DNA of 6,374 nt from Candidatus Latescibacterota bacterium (GTDB lineage Bacteria > Latescibacterota > MVCY01). Shown here piece after piece: positions 5,099 to 6,374 of this stretch. The translations under genes and the position numbers were made by a program. The notes beneath the pieces were generated by a model. The model had not been told where the DNA came from and did not search any database. It saw only the letters and a program-made list of their open reading frames with translations. Where the stretch lies: assembly GCA_030629295.1 (NCBI GenBank), contig DAOVPH010000095.1, forward strand, positions 1-6,374, given 5' to 3'. The first letter of the stretch is position 1. Every line of letters starts with the position of its first letter.

Positions 5099-6374
5099 AT
5101 GATAAGCGACAGGGCTAAGAAAGGGGTGGAGAGGACTCCCAACCGGGCGCTTCTTTATGCTACCGGGATTGCCAGAAGTCAAATGGACAAACCCTTCATC
5201 GGAGTGGCGACCAGTTTTAACGATCTTATCCCCGGTCATATAGGAATGCGAGAACTGGAACGGGCGATAGAGAAGGGGATAAATGCTGGCGGTGGGGTTT
5301 CCTTTCTGTTCGGAATTCCCGGTGTGTGTGATGGCATAGCTATGGGACACAAGGGAATGAAATACTCTCTGCCCTCCCGGGAACTTATCGCCGACTCGGT
5401 GGAATCGGTGGCCGAGGCCCATGCCTTCGATGGGTTGGTGCTTCTCACTAACTGTGACAAGATCACCCCGGGGATGCTTATGGCCGCTGGCCGGCTGGAT
5501 ATCCCCGCTGTTGTGGTCACTGCCGGACCGATGCTCTCCGGAAGATACCAGATGAAGAGGCTCTCCTTAGTCAGAGACACTTTTGAGGCTGTAGGCCGTT
5601 ACCACGCCGGCCAGATCGACGAGGAAGAACTGACCCGGCTGGAGATGGAAGCCTGCCCCGGACCCGGTGCCTGTCAGGGACTCTACACCGCTAACACTAT
5701 GGCCTGCGTCACCGAGACCCTGGGGGTGTCGCTGGAGGGCTGCGCCACTGCCCTGGCAGGTATGGCCAAGAAGAAGCGAATCGCCTACCTGAGCGGAGAA
5801 CGCATTGGGGAGCTGGTGAAAGAGCAGTTAACCGCCAGAAAGGTTATGACCAGGGCAGCATTTGAGAACGCCATAAGGATAGATATGGCCCTGGGAGGAT
5901 CGACCAACACCGCTCTGCATATTCCTGCCATAGCTCACGAGGCCGGTGTGGAATTGCCCTTACAGCTATTCGATCAGATAAGCAGAGAAACTCCCCACAT
6001 CACCAATCTGCGTCCCGGCGGTGACTATTTTATGGAAGACTTAGAGTATGCCGGTGGCATCCCTGCCGTGCTCGCTGTTCTGAAGGAGAAACTAAACGAC
6101 TGCCCTACTGTAACAGGTAAGAGTATCCTCCGGATTGCCCAAGAGGCTGAGGTGGCCGACAAAGAGATCATCCGCAGCTTAGTCAACCCTTACCATTTGG
6201 AGGGGGGCATAGCGGTGCTTAAGGGTTCCTTAGCCCCAGATGGCTCGGTGGTCAAGCAGAGTGCTGTCTCAGAGAAGATAAGACGGTTTGAGGGTACAGC
6301 CCGGGTGTTTGATTCGGAGGAAGAGGCAATGCAGGCTATCACCGGGGGCGAGATTTCCCCCGGCGAGGTAGTAG
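5099..6374 (+). CDS. ilvD: Dihydroxy-acid dehydratase (3' end cut by window)
   Basis: IlvD dehydrates 2,3-dihydroxy-isovalerate and 2,3-dihydroxy-3-methylvalerate to the 2-keto acids, a late shared step of Val, Ile and (through ketoisovalerate) Leu synthesis. It uses an Fe-S cluster and Mg2+. The 425 residues present begin MISDRAKKGVERTPNRALL, then IPGH (44-47), VCDGIAMGHKGMKYSLPSRE (76-95), TNCDKITPGML (117-127, with cluster Cys119), the ACPGPGACQGLYTANTM segment (185-201, Cys186 and Cys192), ALGGSTNTALH (264-274), PGGDYFMEDLEYAGGIPAVL (306-325) and EGTARVFDSEEEA (398-410). The family has about 550 residues, so about 125 are missing. The IPGH motif, in place of the Cys-containing motif of the plant/actinobacterial [2Fe-2S] type, and the overall sequence recall methanogen and E. 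coli-type enzymes; the cluster type cannot be decided. The ATG lies 5 nt after GGAGG (5089-5093). No other ilv or leu gene is visible. Confidence 0.97.
   Translation, partial: MISDRAKKGVERTPNRALLYATGIARSQMDKPFIGVATSFNDLIPGHIGMRELERAIEKGINAGGGVSFLFGIPGVCDGIAMGHKGMKYSLPSRELIADSVESVAEAHAFDGLVLLTNCDKITPGMLMAAGRLDIPAVVVTAGPMLSGRYQMKRLSLVRDTFEAVGRYHAGQIDEEELTRLEMEACPGPGACQGLYTANTMACVTETLGVSLEGCATALAGMAKKKRIAYLSGERIGELVKEQLTARKVMTRAAFENAIRIDMALGGSTNTALHIPAIAHEAGVELPLQLFDQISRETPHITNLRPGGDYFMEDLEYAGGIPAVLAVLKEKLNDCPTVTGKSILRIAQEAEVADKEIIRSLVNPYHLEGGIAVLKGSLAPDGSVVKQSAVSEKIRRFEGTARVFDSEEEAMQAITGGEISPGEVV

Noticed and set aside
5081..5580. Two overlapping minus-strand open frames of about 113 codons opposite the start of ilvD.
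   Set aside because: They are antisense shadows of the strongly conserved ilvD frame, have no family resemblance and no convincing ribosome binding sites.
1..6374. CRISPR arrays, tRNA or rRNA genes, and transposase genes.
   Set aside because: I saw no regularly spaced direct repeats, cloverleaf-like segments, ribosomal RNA sequence or transposase-like open frame in the window.

Overview
The window comes from an unplaced, probably uncultivated and anaerobic bacterium. The chromosome has moderate GC and short intergenic spaces decorated with palindromic repeats. It encodes a secreted beta-propeller protein with a YPNPF-type C-terminal sorting/Ig-like tail, as found in Bacteroidetes/FCB-type bacteria and many candidate phyla. 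The dihydroxy-acid dehydratase resembles the methanogen/thermophile type. The phylum cannot be named from this sequence alone.

Layout. Four genes lie on the minus strand, read right to left: nadC (NAD synthesis, 3564-4442), birA (biotin attachment, 3564-3567 overlap, ends 2890), a 14-blade beta-propeller secreted protein (361-2619), and the first 80 codons of ppdK (pyruvate phosphate dikinase, running off the left edge). nadC and birA overlap by 4 bp and are clearly co-transcribed. The propeller gene follows 270 bp further on, beyond an 82-bp palindrome, and ppdK has its own promoter-like sequence. On the plus strand, a consensus sigma-70-type promoter (4787-4815) drives a leader of about 277 nt. 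The leader holds a small GTG-started, Leu/Val-rich ORF (4837-5007) and leads into ilvD (5099 to the right edge, 3' truncated).

Function. nadC makes nicotinate mononucleotide for NAD. birA loads biotin onto carboxylase carriers. ppdK interconverts pyruvate and phosphoenolpyruvate. ilvD makes the 2-keto acid precursors of Val/Leu/Ile. The most interesting stretch is the ilvD leader: the Leu codons of the small ORF overlap one arm of a perfect 10-bp inverted repeat whose other arm ends just before the ilvD ribosome binding site. That arrangement would suit leader-peptide attenuation or translational control by branched-chain amino acid supply, but it is inferred only. The other notable points are a propeller gene whose only well-placed start codon is CTG, a BirA without its C-terminal domain, and two unrelated palindromic (MITE/REP-like) repeats, one at each end of the nadC-birA unit.
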